50,188 nt of DNA from Fen-999 sp964530115 (GTDB lineage: Bacteria; Pseudomonadota; Gammaproteobacteria; Burkholderiales; Rhodocyclaceae): positions 1 to 50,188 of the forward strand of contig CAZGYD010000098.1 of assembly GCA_964530115.1 (NCBI GenBank), written 5' to 3'. Numbering within the stretch: the first letter of the stretch is position 1; the number at the start of each line of letters is the position of its first letter. The translations under genes were made by a program, and so were the position numbers. The notes beneath the pieces are model-generated. The model had not been told where the DNA came from. It searched no databases and saw nothing but the letters and a program-made list of their open reading frames with translations. This document shows, piece by piece, positions 24,150 to 31,762 of this stretch.

Positions 24150-25312
24150 TCGCCGTGGTCGGCGTAACCGGCGATGCCAACGCCGATACGCACCGCCGTG
24201 TAGGCGAGCCAGCGGATCGCACGGGCGAGGAGCGGCCGGCAGACGATGTCCTCCAGGCCGACCTCGGTGCTGTCATCCGCCATCACCCGTTCCAGGCTTT
24301 GCCGCAGCCGGCCGGCGAAGGGGCGGTCGCGGATCAGCAGGTTCGCCTCGCGCGAGAGCAGCAGGCTGAACGGGTCGATGTTGGAGGAGCCGACCGTCGC
24401 CCATTCGTCGTCGACGACCCCGACCTTGGCGTGAAGGAAGCTCTTGCGGTATTCGAAGATCCGCACCCCGGCGCCGAGCAGCTGGCCGTAGAGCGCCTGG
24501 GTCGCGTAATGCTGGAGCAGGTATTCGACCCGGCCCTGGAGCAGCAGCGTCACTCTCACGCCTCGCCGGGCGGCCTCGACGAGCGCCCGCCTGAACCGCC
24601 GTCCGGGCAGGAAATAGGCATTGGCCAGCACGATCTCCCGACGCGCGCCGGCGATCGCCTCCAGGTACGCTTCCTCGATGTCGCGGCGATGGCGCAGGTT
24701 GTCGCGCACCACGAAGGCCGCTTCGACATCGCCGCACACCGGGGGCGGTTCGATGGGTGGAGCCGGCGCCCGTCGCGGCCGCCGGCGGAAATTCGCCCAG
24801 CGCAGCAGCCGCCAGAGGTGGCGGGTGTCCTTTTCGATGACCGGAAGAATCGGCCCACGAACGGCCACGGCGTAATCCAGCCGCGGCGCGGTCTGCTCCG
24901 GGCGGTCGATGTCGTCGACGATGTTGATGCCGCCGACGAAGGCGAGCTTGCCGTCGATGACGGCGATCTTGCGATGCAGCCGCCGGAGCCGATGGCGGCG
25001 CAGCCGCAGCCGCGCGACCTCCGGCCGGTAGATCATCAGGCTGACGCCGTCGGCGATCATGCTCCGGCCAAGGCCGTCCAGGAAGCCGGGCGAGCCGAAG
25101 CCATCGACGATCACCCGCACGGCCACACCGCGGGCGGCAGCGCGCCCGAGCGCCGCGGCGACCGCGCGGCCGGTTTCGTCGTCGGCGAAGATGTAGGTCT
25201 CGAGATGGATTTCCGCTTCGGCGGCGTCGATCGCCGCGACGAGCGCCGGGAAGAAGTCGCTTCCCGTCACCAGCAGTTCGATGCGGTTGCCGGCGAGGAA
25301 GACCGGCCTCAT
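24137..25312 (-). CDS. clsB: Cardiolipin synthase B-type phospholipase D family protein
   Basis: 391 residues. Two HKD motifs are visible: HRKIAVIDGKLAFVGGINI (about 117-135) and HAKVGVVDDEWATVGSSNID (about 298-317). These define the bacterial ClsA/ClsB phospholipase D superfamily, which joins phosphatidyl groups to make cardiolipin at the inner membrane. No N-terminal membrane helices are present, so it resembles ClsB (about 413 residues). The ATG at 25312 overlaps the stop of the upstream EEP gene by four bases, so the two are coupled. The clsB plus EEP-nuclease-like gene pairing is also seen in E. coli (ybhO-ybhP). Confidence 0.92.
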   Translation of the reverse strand: MRPVFLAGNRIELLVTGSDFFPALVAAIDAAEAEIHLETYIFADDETGRAVAAALGRAAARGVAVRVIVDGFGSPGFLDGLGRSMIADGVSLMIYRPEVARLRLRRHRLRRLHRKIAVIDGKLAFVGGINIVDDIDRPEQTAPRLDYAVAVRGPILPVIEKDTRHLWRLLRWANFRRRPRRAPAPPIEPPPVCGDVEAAFVVRDNLRHRRDIEEAYLEAIAGARREIVLANAYFLPGRRFRRALVEAARRGVRVTLLLQGRVEYLLQHYATQALYGQLLGAGVRIFEYRKSFLHAKVGVVDDEWATVGSSNIDPFSLLLSREANLLIRDRPFAGRLRQSLERVMADDSTEVGLEDIVCRPLLARAIRWLAYTAVRIGVGIAGYADHGDYAE

Positions 25313-26076
25313 GCCCCGACGCAGTCCAAGGGCGAGAGCAGGGCCGAGAGGGCCGCGTGGTCGGAAATGCGCGACCAGGGACCGCCGAAATGGACCTGCG
25401 TGCCGGCGATCTCGAAGCCGCGGATGTAGATGCGGTCGAGCCGCAGCACGGGCAGCGCGCTCGGGTAACTGCGCGAGGGCCGGCCGACGATGCCGGTGAA
25501 GACCTCGACGAGGCCGAGCCGTTCTGCGAGCAGGTCGGTGGCGCGATTGCGCCAGTCGTTGAAGTCGCCGGCGATGATCAGCGGCGCATCGGGCGGTACG
25601 ATCGCCTCGAGACGCGTCGCCAGCGCGTCGAGCTGGCGTTTGCGCGAGCGGCCGAACAGTGACAGATGGACACAGACGCAATGCAGCGGCCGTGTCAGGC
25701 ACGGGGTCTCGATCGCGCAGTGGAGCAGGCCGCGGCGTTCGAAGCGCAGGTGCGTGACGTCCTGGTTGTGGCTGGCGACGATGGGAAAGCGCGAGAGGAT
25801 GGCGTTGCCGTGATGGCCATGGTCGTAGAGCACGTTGCGTCCGTAGGCTGCACTCTGCCAGACGTCGGCAGCCAGGAACTCGTGCTGCGGCTCCTCGGGC
25901 CAGTCCTCGTGACGGCGCGCGCGGTCAAGATGCAGCCCCTGGACCTCCTGGAGGAAAACGATGTCGGGGTCGAGCGCGCGCAGGCGCTCGCGCAGTTCAT
26001 GGACCACGATGCGCCGGTTGAACTGCGAGAGGCCCTTGTGGATGTTGTAGGTCGCGATGTGCAGGGTCGGCTTCAT
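25309..26076 (-). CDS. Endonuclease/exonuclease/phosphatase family protein (YbhP-like)
   Basis: 255 residues. EEP-fold motifs are TYNIHKGL (Asn), FLQEVQG (metal-binding Glu), HGNAILSRFP, VHLSLFGRSRKRQL, IIAGDFNDWR (Asp, Asn) and WSRISDHAAL (SDH general base). Members act on DNA, phospholipids or phosphoinositides. The tie to clsB, as in E. coli ybhP-ybhO, points to lipid metabolism (inference). ATG 26076 is taken as the start; an in-frame GTG at 26094 overlaps the nadA stop (GTGA) and is equally arguable. Confidence 0.88.
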   Translation of the reverse strand: MKPTLHIATYNIHKGLSQFNRRIVVHELRERLRALDPDIVFLQEVQGLHLDRARRHEDWPEEPQHEFLAADVWQSAAYGRNVLYDHGHHGNAILSRFPIVASHNQDVTHLRFERRGLLHCAIETPCLTRPLHCVCVHLSLFGRSRKRQLDALATRLEAIVPPDAPLIIAGDFNDWRNRATDLLAERLGLVEVFTGIVGRPSRSYPSALPVLRLDRIYIRGFEIAGTQVHFGGPWSRISDHAALSALLSPLDCVGA

Positions 26077-26090
26077 CGCCGCGGGCGCAT

Positions 26091-27188
26091 TCACGAGGCC
26101 GCCAGCATCCTCTCGAGCGCAACCCTCGCCGGCGCGGCCTCGTGCGGTGGCACGACGATGCGATTGACGACGTTGCCCTCGGCGAGGTTTTCCAGCGTCC
26201 AGGCGAGGTGCTGCGGGTCGATGCGCTGCATGGTCGAGCACATGCAGATGACGCCGCCCATGAACTGGACGATCTTGCCCTCCGGCTTTACCTCTTCGGC
26301 AAGCCGCTCGACGAGGTTGAGCTCCGTACCGACCAGCCAGCGGGTGCCCGGTGGGGAGGCCTTGACGGTGGTGATGATCTTCTCGGTGGAACCGACCTCG
26401 TCGGACAGCCGGCAAACCTCGAAAGCGCATTCCGGGTGCGCAATGACCTTGCCGTCCGGATACTGGGCGCGGAAACGCTCGATCTGCGCGGGCTGGAACA
26501 TCTGGTGCACGGAACAGTAGCCGTGCCAGAGGATGATCCGGGCCCTGGCGATCTGCGCCGGCGTCAGCCCGCCCAGCTCCAGATCGGGGTTCCAGACCAC
26601 CATCTCGTCGAGCGGGATGCCCATCTTGTAGCCGCTCCAGCGGCCGAGGTGCTGGTCGGGAAAGAACAGCACCTTGGGCCGGCGCGCGAATGACCATTCG
26701 AGGATCTTCGTCGCGTTGCTCGAGGTACAGACGATGCCGCCGTGCTCGCCGCAGAAGGCTTTCAGGTCGGCCGCCGAGTTGATGTAGGTGACCGGTGTGA
26801 CTTGCTCGTCCGGATCGAGCACCGCAGACAGTTCGCGCCATGCCCGCTCGACCTTGGCGAGGCTCGCCATGTCGGCCATCGAACAGCCGGCGGCGAGGTC
26901 GGGCAGGATCGAGATCTGCTCGGGCCGCGAGAGGATGTCGGCGACCTCGGCCATGAAGTGCACGCCGCAAAAGACGATGTACTCGGCGTCGGACTGCGCC
27001 GCCAGCCGCGAGAGCTTGAGCGAGTCGCCGGTCAGGTCCGCGTGCCTGAAGACATCGGCGCGCTGGTAATGGTGACAGAGGATCACCGCGCGCCGGCCGA
27101 GCCTCGCCCGCGCGGCGCGGATGCGCTCCTGCGCGTCGCTGTCCGCGAGCGCATTGAATTTGTCGAAACTGATGACGGCTGTCTGCAT
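26091..27188 (-). CDS. nadA: Quinolinate synthase A
   Basis: 365 residues. NadA condenses iminoaspartate with dihydroxyacetone phosphate to quinolinate in NAD synthesis, using a [4Fe-4S] cluster. Family blocks are LCHHYQRADV, FCGVHFMAEVADIL, LPDLAAGCSMADM (first cluster Cys), WNPD, WHGYCSVHQMF, AHPECAFEV (second Cys) and GGVICMCSTM (third Cys region). It is the first gene of nadA-EEP-clsB. The ATG at 27188 lies 74 bp from the divergent CDF gene. Confidence 0.97.
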   Translation of the reverse strand: MQTAVISFDKFNALADSDAQERIRAARARLGRRAVILCHHYQRADVFRHADLTGDSLKLSRLAAQSDAEYIVFCGVHFMAEVADILSRPEQISILPDLAAGCSMADMASLAKVERAWRELSAVLDPDEQVTPVTYINSAADLKAFCGEHGGIVCTSSNATKILEWSFARRPKVLFFPDQHLGRWSGYKMGIPLDEMVVWNPDLELGGLTPAQIARARIILWHGYCSVHQMFQPAQIERFRAQYPDGKVIAHPECAFEVCRLSDEVGSTEKIITTVKASPPGTRWLVGTELNLVERLAEEVKPEGKIVQFMGGVICMCSTMQRIDPQHLAWTLENLAEGNVVNRIVVPPHEAAPARVALERMLAAS

Positions 27189-27262
27189 GGAGGCTTCCGG
27201 TCGCAGCTACGGCTTGATGCCCGAAGACGCCGATTCTAACGCCGGCGATAGAATCGGCCCCC

Positions 27263-28447
27263 ATGAGTGCCGACGAACTTCCGGTATCGACCCGCATTCC
27301 GATAGACGAGAGCCGCTATCGGGAAGGCCGCACCGTCACCTGGGTCAGCGTCGCGGTCAATCTCGTCCTGACGGTGATCCAGATCGTCGTCGGCTGGATC
27401 GCTCACGCGCAGAGCCTCGTGGCCGATGGCATCCATACGCTCGCCGACCTCGTCGCCGACTTCATGGTGCTCGTCGCCAACTATCACAGCCGGCATCCCG
27501 CGGACGCCAACCATCCCTACGGCCATCACCGCGTCGAGACGGTGGCCTCGTTCGCCCTCGGCCTGCTGCTGATCGCCACGGGGGGTGGCATTCTCTGGGC
27601 GGCGGTGGGCCGCATCCAGCACGTCGAGGAACTGCCCCCCGTGGCTCCGATCGCGCTATGGACGGCGCTCGGCACGCTGCTCGCCAAGGAGGGGCTGTTC
27701 CGCTACATGCTCCGTGTCGGCGAACGGCTGCGCTCGCCGATGCTGATCGCCAACGCCTGGCATGCCCGCTCCGACGCGGCTTCGTCGCTCGTCGTCGCCG
27801 CCGGGTTGGTCGGCAGCCTCCTCGGCTACCGCTTCCTCGATCCCGTGGCGGCCCTCATCGTCGGTTTCATGATCTTGCGCATGGGCGCGGTGTTCTCGTG
27901 GGATGCGCTGCGCGAGCTGATGGACGAGGGCATTCCGGACGAAGAACTGGCGGCCATCCGGGAGACGATCCGTTCGACGCCGGGTGTCGTGGGCCTCCAT
28001 GAGCTGCGCACACGGCGGATGGCGCACAAGATCCTCATCGACACCCACATCCAGGTCGATGGGCACCTGAGCGTTTCCGAAGGCCACCACATCGGCGAGA
28101 ACGTGCGCAAGCGCGTGCTCGCCGCGCACCGGGACGTGCTCGACATGCTCGTCCATATCGACCCGGAAGACGATCTCGATCCTGCCGTGAGCTCGCTGCC
28201 GCTGCCGGCACGTCCCGAGGCGGAAGCGAGCCTTCGGGCGATGCTCGAGCTGCCGGCGGAATCCGTCGAGCGGGTCGTGCTGCACTACCTCGGCAACCGC
28301 GTCGAGGCGGAGATCTTCCTCGCCCCCGGCGTCGACGCCGGCCAGGACGCGATGCTCGCCCGGCGGGTCGAAGAACGGCTGGCCGGGGACTCGCCTCAAA
28401 AGGCGTGGCTCGCGAAAGTGACGCTCCACCGGCGGACTGCACCATGA
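27263..28447 (+). CDS. Cation diffusion facilitator family transporter
   Basis: 394 residues. The six-helix CDF core spans about 25-220, with the metal-site pair LVADGIHTLADLVADF (about 53-68) and NAWHARSDAASSLV (about 163-176). The loop HPADANHPYGHHRVE carries the usual HPYGHxR signature. Residues about 225-300 form the ferredoxin-like cytoplasmic dimer domain, and a further 80-90 residues after a Pro-rich linker resemble a second copy of that fold. It exports divalent metals (zinc, iron, cobalt or manganese; which one is not clear) using the proton gradient. Confidence 0.92.
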   Translation: MSADELPVSTRIPIDESRYREGRTVTWVSVAVNLVLTVIQIVVGWIAHAQSLVADGIHTLADLVADFMVLVANYHSRHPADANHPYGHHRVETVASFALGLLLIATGGGILWAAVGRIQHVEELPPVAPIALWTALGTLLAKEGLFRYMLRVGERLRSPMLIANAWHARSDAASSLVVAAGLVGSLLGYRFLDPVAALIVGFMILRMGAVFSWDALRELMDEGIPDEELAAIRETIRSTPGVVGLHELRTRRMAHKILIDTHIQVDGHLSVSEGHHIGENVRKRVLAAHRDVLDMLVHIDPEDDLDPAVSSLPLPARPEAEASLRAMLELPAESVERVVLHYLGNRVEAEIFLAPGVDAGQDAMLARRVEERLAGDSPQKAWLAKVTLHRRTAP

Positions 28448-28469
28448 TGGAGCGTAGCGCGGTGCATGC

Positions 28470-28484
28470 GCACCAAAATGGTGC
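28470..28484 (+). promoter_or_regulatory. NtrC-binding site (enhancer) for glnA
   Basis: GCACC-AAAAT-GGTGC is a perfect dyad matching the NtrC site pattern TGCACC-N5-GGTGCA at its core. Its centre lies about 98 bp before the predicted sigma-54 start, as expected for an enhancer. A further half-site, GGTGCA, is at 28461-28466, and a TTGTG-G-CACAA palindrome (28516-28526) lies between enhancer and promoter. Confidence 0.75.
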
Positions 28485-28548
28485 CGCCTTGTGCCGCGGG
28501 ATCCCCCGGTTTTTGTTGTGGCACAATGGCCTGCCCTCGTCCGGCGAT

Positions 28549-28563
28549 TGGCACGCTAACTGC
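28549..28563 (+). promoter_or_regulatory. Sigma-54 promoter of glnA
   Basis: TGGCACGCTAACTGC has GG (28550-28551) and GC (28562-28563) separated by exactly ten bases, with the full TGGCACG -24 element. The predicted start is near 28575, giving a 46-base leader. With the upstream NtrC dyad this indicates nitrogen control of glnA by the ntrBC products encoded downstream. Confidence 0.75.
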
Positions 28564-28620
28564 TAACAGGCTCGTGCAGCGGACATCCCGCCCCGAATTC
28601 ACCTCTCAGGAGAGTTTCAG

Positions 28621-30030
28621 ATGACGCCTCAAGACGTAATGAAGATGGTCCAGGAACGCGAAGTCAAGTTCGTCGACTTCCGCTTCACCGATATCCGCGG
28701 CAAGGAGCAGCACGTCGGCGTGCCGGTCTCGGCCTTCGGCATCGAGAAGTTCGAGGACGGCCACGCCTTCGATGGCTCGTCGATCGCCGGCTGGAAGGGC
28801 ATCCAGGCTTCCGACATGCAGCTGATGCCGGACCCGACGACCGCTTACATCGACCCGTTCATGGACGAGACGACGCTGGTGCTCTCCTGCGACGTCGTCG
28901 AGCCGGCCGACGGCAAGGGCTACGACCGCGATCCCCGTTCGATCGCCAAGCGCGCCGAGGCTTACCTGAAGAGCACGGGCATCGGCGACACTGCCTATTT
29001 CGGCCCGGAACCCGAATTCTTCATCTTCGACTCGGTCGAGTGGAAGGTCGACATGTCCGGCTCCTACTGCAAGGTGTTCTCGGAAGAGGCCGCCTGGGCG
29101 ACCGCAGAGAAGTTCGAGGGCGGTAACATCGGCCACCGGCCGGCGGTGAAAGGCGGCTATTTCCCCGTGCCGCCGGTCGACAGCCTCAACGACATCCGCG
29201 CGGCGATGGTGCTCGCGCTCGAAGAGTGCGGCGTGCCGGTCGAAGTGCATCACCATGAAGTCGCCACCGCCGGCCAGTGCGAGATCGGCACCAAGTTCAG
29301 CACGCTCGTCAAGCGCGCCGACTGGACGCAGGTGCTGAAGTACGTCGTGCACAACGTCGCCCACAGCTACGGCAAGACCGCGACCTTCATGCCCAAGCCC
29401 ATCGTCGGCGACAACGGTTCGGGCATGCACTGCCACCAGTCGATCTGGAAGGACGGCAAGAACCTCTTCGCCGGCAACGGCTACGCGGGACTCTCCGAGT
29501 TCGCGCTCTACTACATCGGCGGCATCATCAAGCACGCGCGTGCGTTGAACGCGATCACCAACCCCGGCACCAACAGCTACAAGCGCCTGGTGCCCGGCTT
29601 CGAAGCGCCGGTCAAGCTCGCCTACTCGGCGAGGAACCGCTCGGCCTCGATCCGCATCCCCTTCGTGCACAGCGACAAGGCGCGCCGCATCGAAGTGCGC
29701 TTCCCGGATCCGACCGCCAACCCCTATCTTGCCTTCTCGGCGCTCATGATGGCGGGCCTCGACGGCGTGCAGAACAAGATCCACCCGGGCGATCCCGCCG
29801 ACAAGAACCTTTACGACCTGCCGCCGGAAGAGGATGCGAAGATCCCGACCGTCTGCTCGTCGCTCGATCAGGCGCTCGACTATCTCGACAAGGACCGCGA
29901 GTTCCTTACCCGCGGCGGCGTCTTCTCGAACGATTTCATCGACGCCTTCATCGAGCTGAAGATGGAAGAGGTAACCAAGTTCCGCATGACCACCCATCCG
30001 GTCGAGTACGAGATGTACTACTCGCTGTGA
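28621..30030 (+). CDS. glnA: Glutamine synthetase type I
   Basis: 469 residues, the standard GSI-beta length. It makes glutamine from glutamate, ammonia and ATP. Landmarks are FVDFRFTDIRGKEQHVGVPV, FDGSSIAGWKGI, the active-site EPEFFIFD, the ATP-binding KPIVGDNGSGMHCHQSIWKD and the adenylylation-loop Tyr in NLYDLPPEED, so activity control by GlnE/GlnB is expected. The ATG follows CAGGAGAG. Transcription is probably from the sigma-54 promoter at 28549 under NtrC, and it ends at a strong terminator after 30056. Confidence 0.98.
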   Translation: MTPQDVMKMVQEREVKFVDFRFTDIRGKEQHVGVPVSAFGIEKFEDGHAFDGSSIAGWKGIQASDMQLMPDPTTAYIDPFMDETTLVLSCDVVEPADGKGYDRDPRSIAKRAEAYLKSTGIGDTAYFGPEPEFFIFDSVEWKVDMSGSYCKVFSEEAAWATAEKFEGGNIGHRPAVKGGYFPVPPVDSLNDIRAAMVLALEECGVPVEVHHHEVATAGQCEIGTKFSTLVKRADWTQVLKYVVHNVAHSYGKTATFMPKPIVGDNGSGMHCHQSIWKDGKNLFAGNGYAGLSEFALYYIGGIIKHARALNAITNPGTNSYKRLVPGFEAPVKLAYSARNRSASIRIPFVHSDKARRIEVRFPDPTANPYLAFSALMMAGLDGVQNKIHPGDPADKNLYDLPPEEDAKIPTVCSSLDQALDYLDKDREFLTRGGVFSNDFIDAFIELKMEEVTKFRMTTHPVEYEMYYSL

Positions 30031-30056
30031 TCGCGGCGGCGCGTCGTGCGCCAAAG

Positions 30057-30085
30057 AAGGACGGGCTATGCCCGTCCTTTTTTTT
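30057..30085 (+). terminator. Rho-independent terminator after glnA
   Basis: AAGGACGGGC (30057-30066), loop TAT, GCCCGTCCTT (30070-30079) and a run of eight T ending at 30085. A perfect 10-bp stem and long U-tract make this a textbook terminator, isolating glnA from ntrBC. Confidence 0.93.
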
Positions 30086-30127
30086 CGCATACACTCGCCC
30101 GGTTCGTACGCCGCGGATCGAATCTCC

Positions 30128-30601
30128 ATGAGACTTCGCCAATTTCTTCTCCTCCCGCTCGGCCTGGTGCCTGCCCTGGCGGGCGCAGACACGCTCTACA
30201 AGTGCGTCGACGAGCATGGCCGGACGATGTACACGAACCAGAAGTCGGTCGGCAGGAACTGCACCATCATGTCGCAGGACAAGCCGGTGTCGACCTTCAG
30301 TGCGCCGCCGGCCAGGGCCAAGCCGGCGGCGCCCAGTCCGGAGGGGTTTCCGAAGGTGAGCGGCGAGGCGCAGAAGAGCCGTGATTCGGATCGCCGTCGC
30401 ATTCTCGAGGACGAGCTCGCCAACGAGCGCCGGGCGCTCGACGAGGCGAGGCGCGCGCTCGCCGAGCAGGAGGCGATCCGCGAGGGCGGCGAGCGCAACT
30501 ACCAGCGTGTCCTCGATCGCCTCAAGCCCTATCAGGACAAGGTCCAGCTCCACGAGCGCAACATCGAGGCCTTGCAGAAGGAGCTCGCGAACCTCCGCTG
30601 A
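30128..30601 (+). CDS. DUF4124-domain exported protein
   Basis: 157 residues. The signal peptide is MRLRQFLLLPLGLVPALAGA, with likely cleavage before DTLYKC. The DUF4124 domain (about 20-60) starts with the typical LYKCVDEHGRTMYTNQ. Residues about 95-157 form a charged coiled coil (DELANERRALDEARRALAEQ onward). Function is unknown, but the gene lies between glnA and ntrB in many betaproteobacteria. ATG 30128 is chosen over an upstream in-frame ATG at 30068, which lies inside the glnA terminator. Confidence 0.85.
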   Translation: MRLRQFLLLPLGLVPALAGADTLYKCVDEHGRTMYTNQKSVGRNCTIMSQDKPVSTFSAPPARAKPAAPSPEGFPKVSGEAQKSRDSDRRRILEDELANERRALDEARRALAEQEAIREGGERNYQRVLDRLKPYQDKVQLHERNIEALQKELANLR

Positions 30602-30613
30602 CGTCCGGCCGCT

Positions 30614-30627
30614 GGCCTCCTTATTGC
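30614..30627 (+). promoter_or_regulatory. Sigma-54-like promoter directly before ntrB
   Basis: In CTGGCCTCCTTATTGCTTG, GG (30614-30615) and GC (30626-30627) are ten bases apart and the -12 part reads TTGCT, close to consensus. The predicted start near 30639 is only two bases before the ntrB ATG. It would give a nearly leaderless mRNA, or the site may serve as a non-productive RpoN binding site. The -24 element lacks the CACG part. Confidence 0.4.
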
Positions 30628-30640
30628 TTGGGAAGAAGGC

Positions 30641-31762
30641 ATGAAAGCTGCCGACGGCCGGGCCGAAGCCACAGACCTCCGACTGGGCGGACTGGATCTC
30701 CTGTCCTCGGCGGTCATCGTGCTCGATGACCGGCTGCTGATCCGCTATCTCAACCCCGCGGCCGAAAACCTCTTTGCCGTGAGCCAGCGCACCTCGCTGG
30801 GTCAGCCGCTGGCACGAGTCGTGGGCATGCCGCCGGCACTCGACGATGCGGTGCGCAACGCGCTCAAGAACAACTGGAGCTTCACCGCCCACGACATCAC
30901 CATCACCCGCGTGTCCGCCGTGGGCGACGGGCTGACGGCGCCGCTGCATCTCGACTGTACCGTGACGCCGGTCGATTCCGGCGGCATGCGGTTGTTGCTC
31001 GAGTTCCGTCCCATCGACCGGCAGATCCGGGCCATCCGCGAAGAGCGCGAGGCGGTCCAGCAGCAGGCCAACCGCGAGCTGATCCGCAACCTCGCTCACG
31101 AGATCAAGAATCCGCTCGGCGGCATCCGGGGTTCCGCGCAACTGCTCGAGCGCGAGCTTGCCAGCCTGGAAAACGCACCCGCGCTCAAGGAATACACTCA
31201 GGTCATCATCCACGAGGCCGACCGCCTGCAGGACCTGATGCAGCGGCTGCTCTCCTCTCACCGGGCAATGCAGCCGGCGCAGGTGAACATCCACGAACTG
31301 CTCGAGCGGGTGCGCCGCCTGATCCAGGCCGAATATCCCGGCGTGCGCGTGCGCCGCGATTACGACACCTCGCTGCCGGACATCACCGGCGACCGAGAGC
31401 AGCTGATACAGGCGATCCTCAACATCGCCCGCAACGCCGCGCAGGCGATGCAGGGCAACGGCGAGATCGTGTTCCGGACCCGCGCGCTTCGGCAGGTGAC
31501 GCTGGCGAAAAAGCGCCATCGGCTGGCAGTCGAACTGCGGGTCATCGACAACGGCCCGGGCATCCCGGAGGCGATCCGCGACAGGATCTTCTATCCGCTG
31601 GTCTCCGGCCGGGAGGGCGGCAGCGGCCTGGGTCTCACGCTCGCCCAGAGCTTCGTCCAGCAGCATTCGGGCAGCATCGACGTCGAATCGGAGCCCGGCC
31701 GTACCTGCTTCATCATCTGCCTGCCGATCGCCAGTGGCAGGAGTGCGGAGGAAACGACATGA
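30641..31762 (+). CDS. glnL: Nitrogen-regulation sensor kinase NtrB
   Basis: 373 residues, cytoplasmic. A PAS domain (about 15-110) contains LLIRYLNPAAENLFAVS. The HisKA block is NLAHEIKNPLGGIRGSAQLL with the phosphorylated His at about 152. HATPase motifs are ILNIARNAAQAM (N-box), VIDNGPGIPE and GGSGLGLTLA. NtrB phosphorylates NtrC when the PII signal shows nitrogen shortage. It overlaps ntrC by four bases (ATGA), so the two are made together. Confidence 0.96.
   Translation: MKAADGRAEATDLRLGGLDLLSSAVIVLDDRLLIRYLNPAAENLFAVSQRTSLGQPLARVVGMPPALDDAVRNALKNNWSFTAHDITITRVSAVGDGLTAPLHLDCTVTPVDSGGMRLLLEFRPIDRQIRAIREEREAVQQQANRELIRNLAHEIKNPLGGIRGSAQLLERELASLENAPALKEYTQVIIHEADRLQDLMQRLLSSHRAMQPAQVNIHELLERVRRLIQAEYPGVRVRRDYDTSLPDITGDREQLIQAILNIARNAAQAMQGNGEIVFRTRALRQVTLAKKRHRLAVELRVIDNGPGIPEAIRDRIFYPLVSGREGGSGLGLTLAQSFVQQHSGSIDVESEPGRTCFIICLPIASGRSAEETT

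Noticed and set aside
28520..28534. Second sigma-54 promoter-like GG...GC before glnA
   Set aside because: The spacing is eleven bases, not ten; the site at 28549-28563 is the better match.
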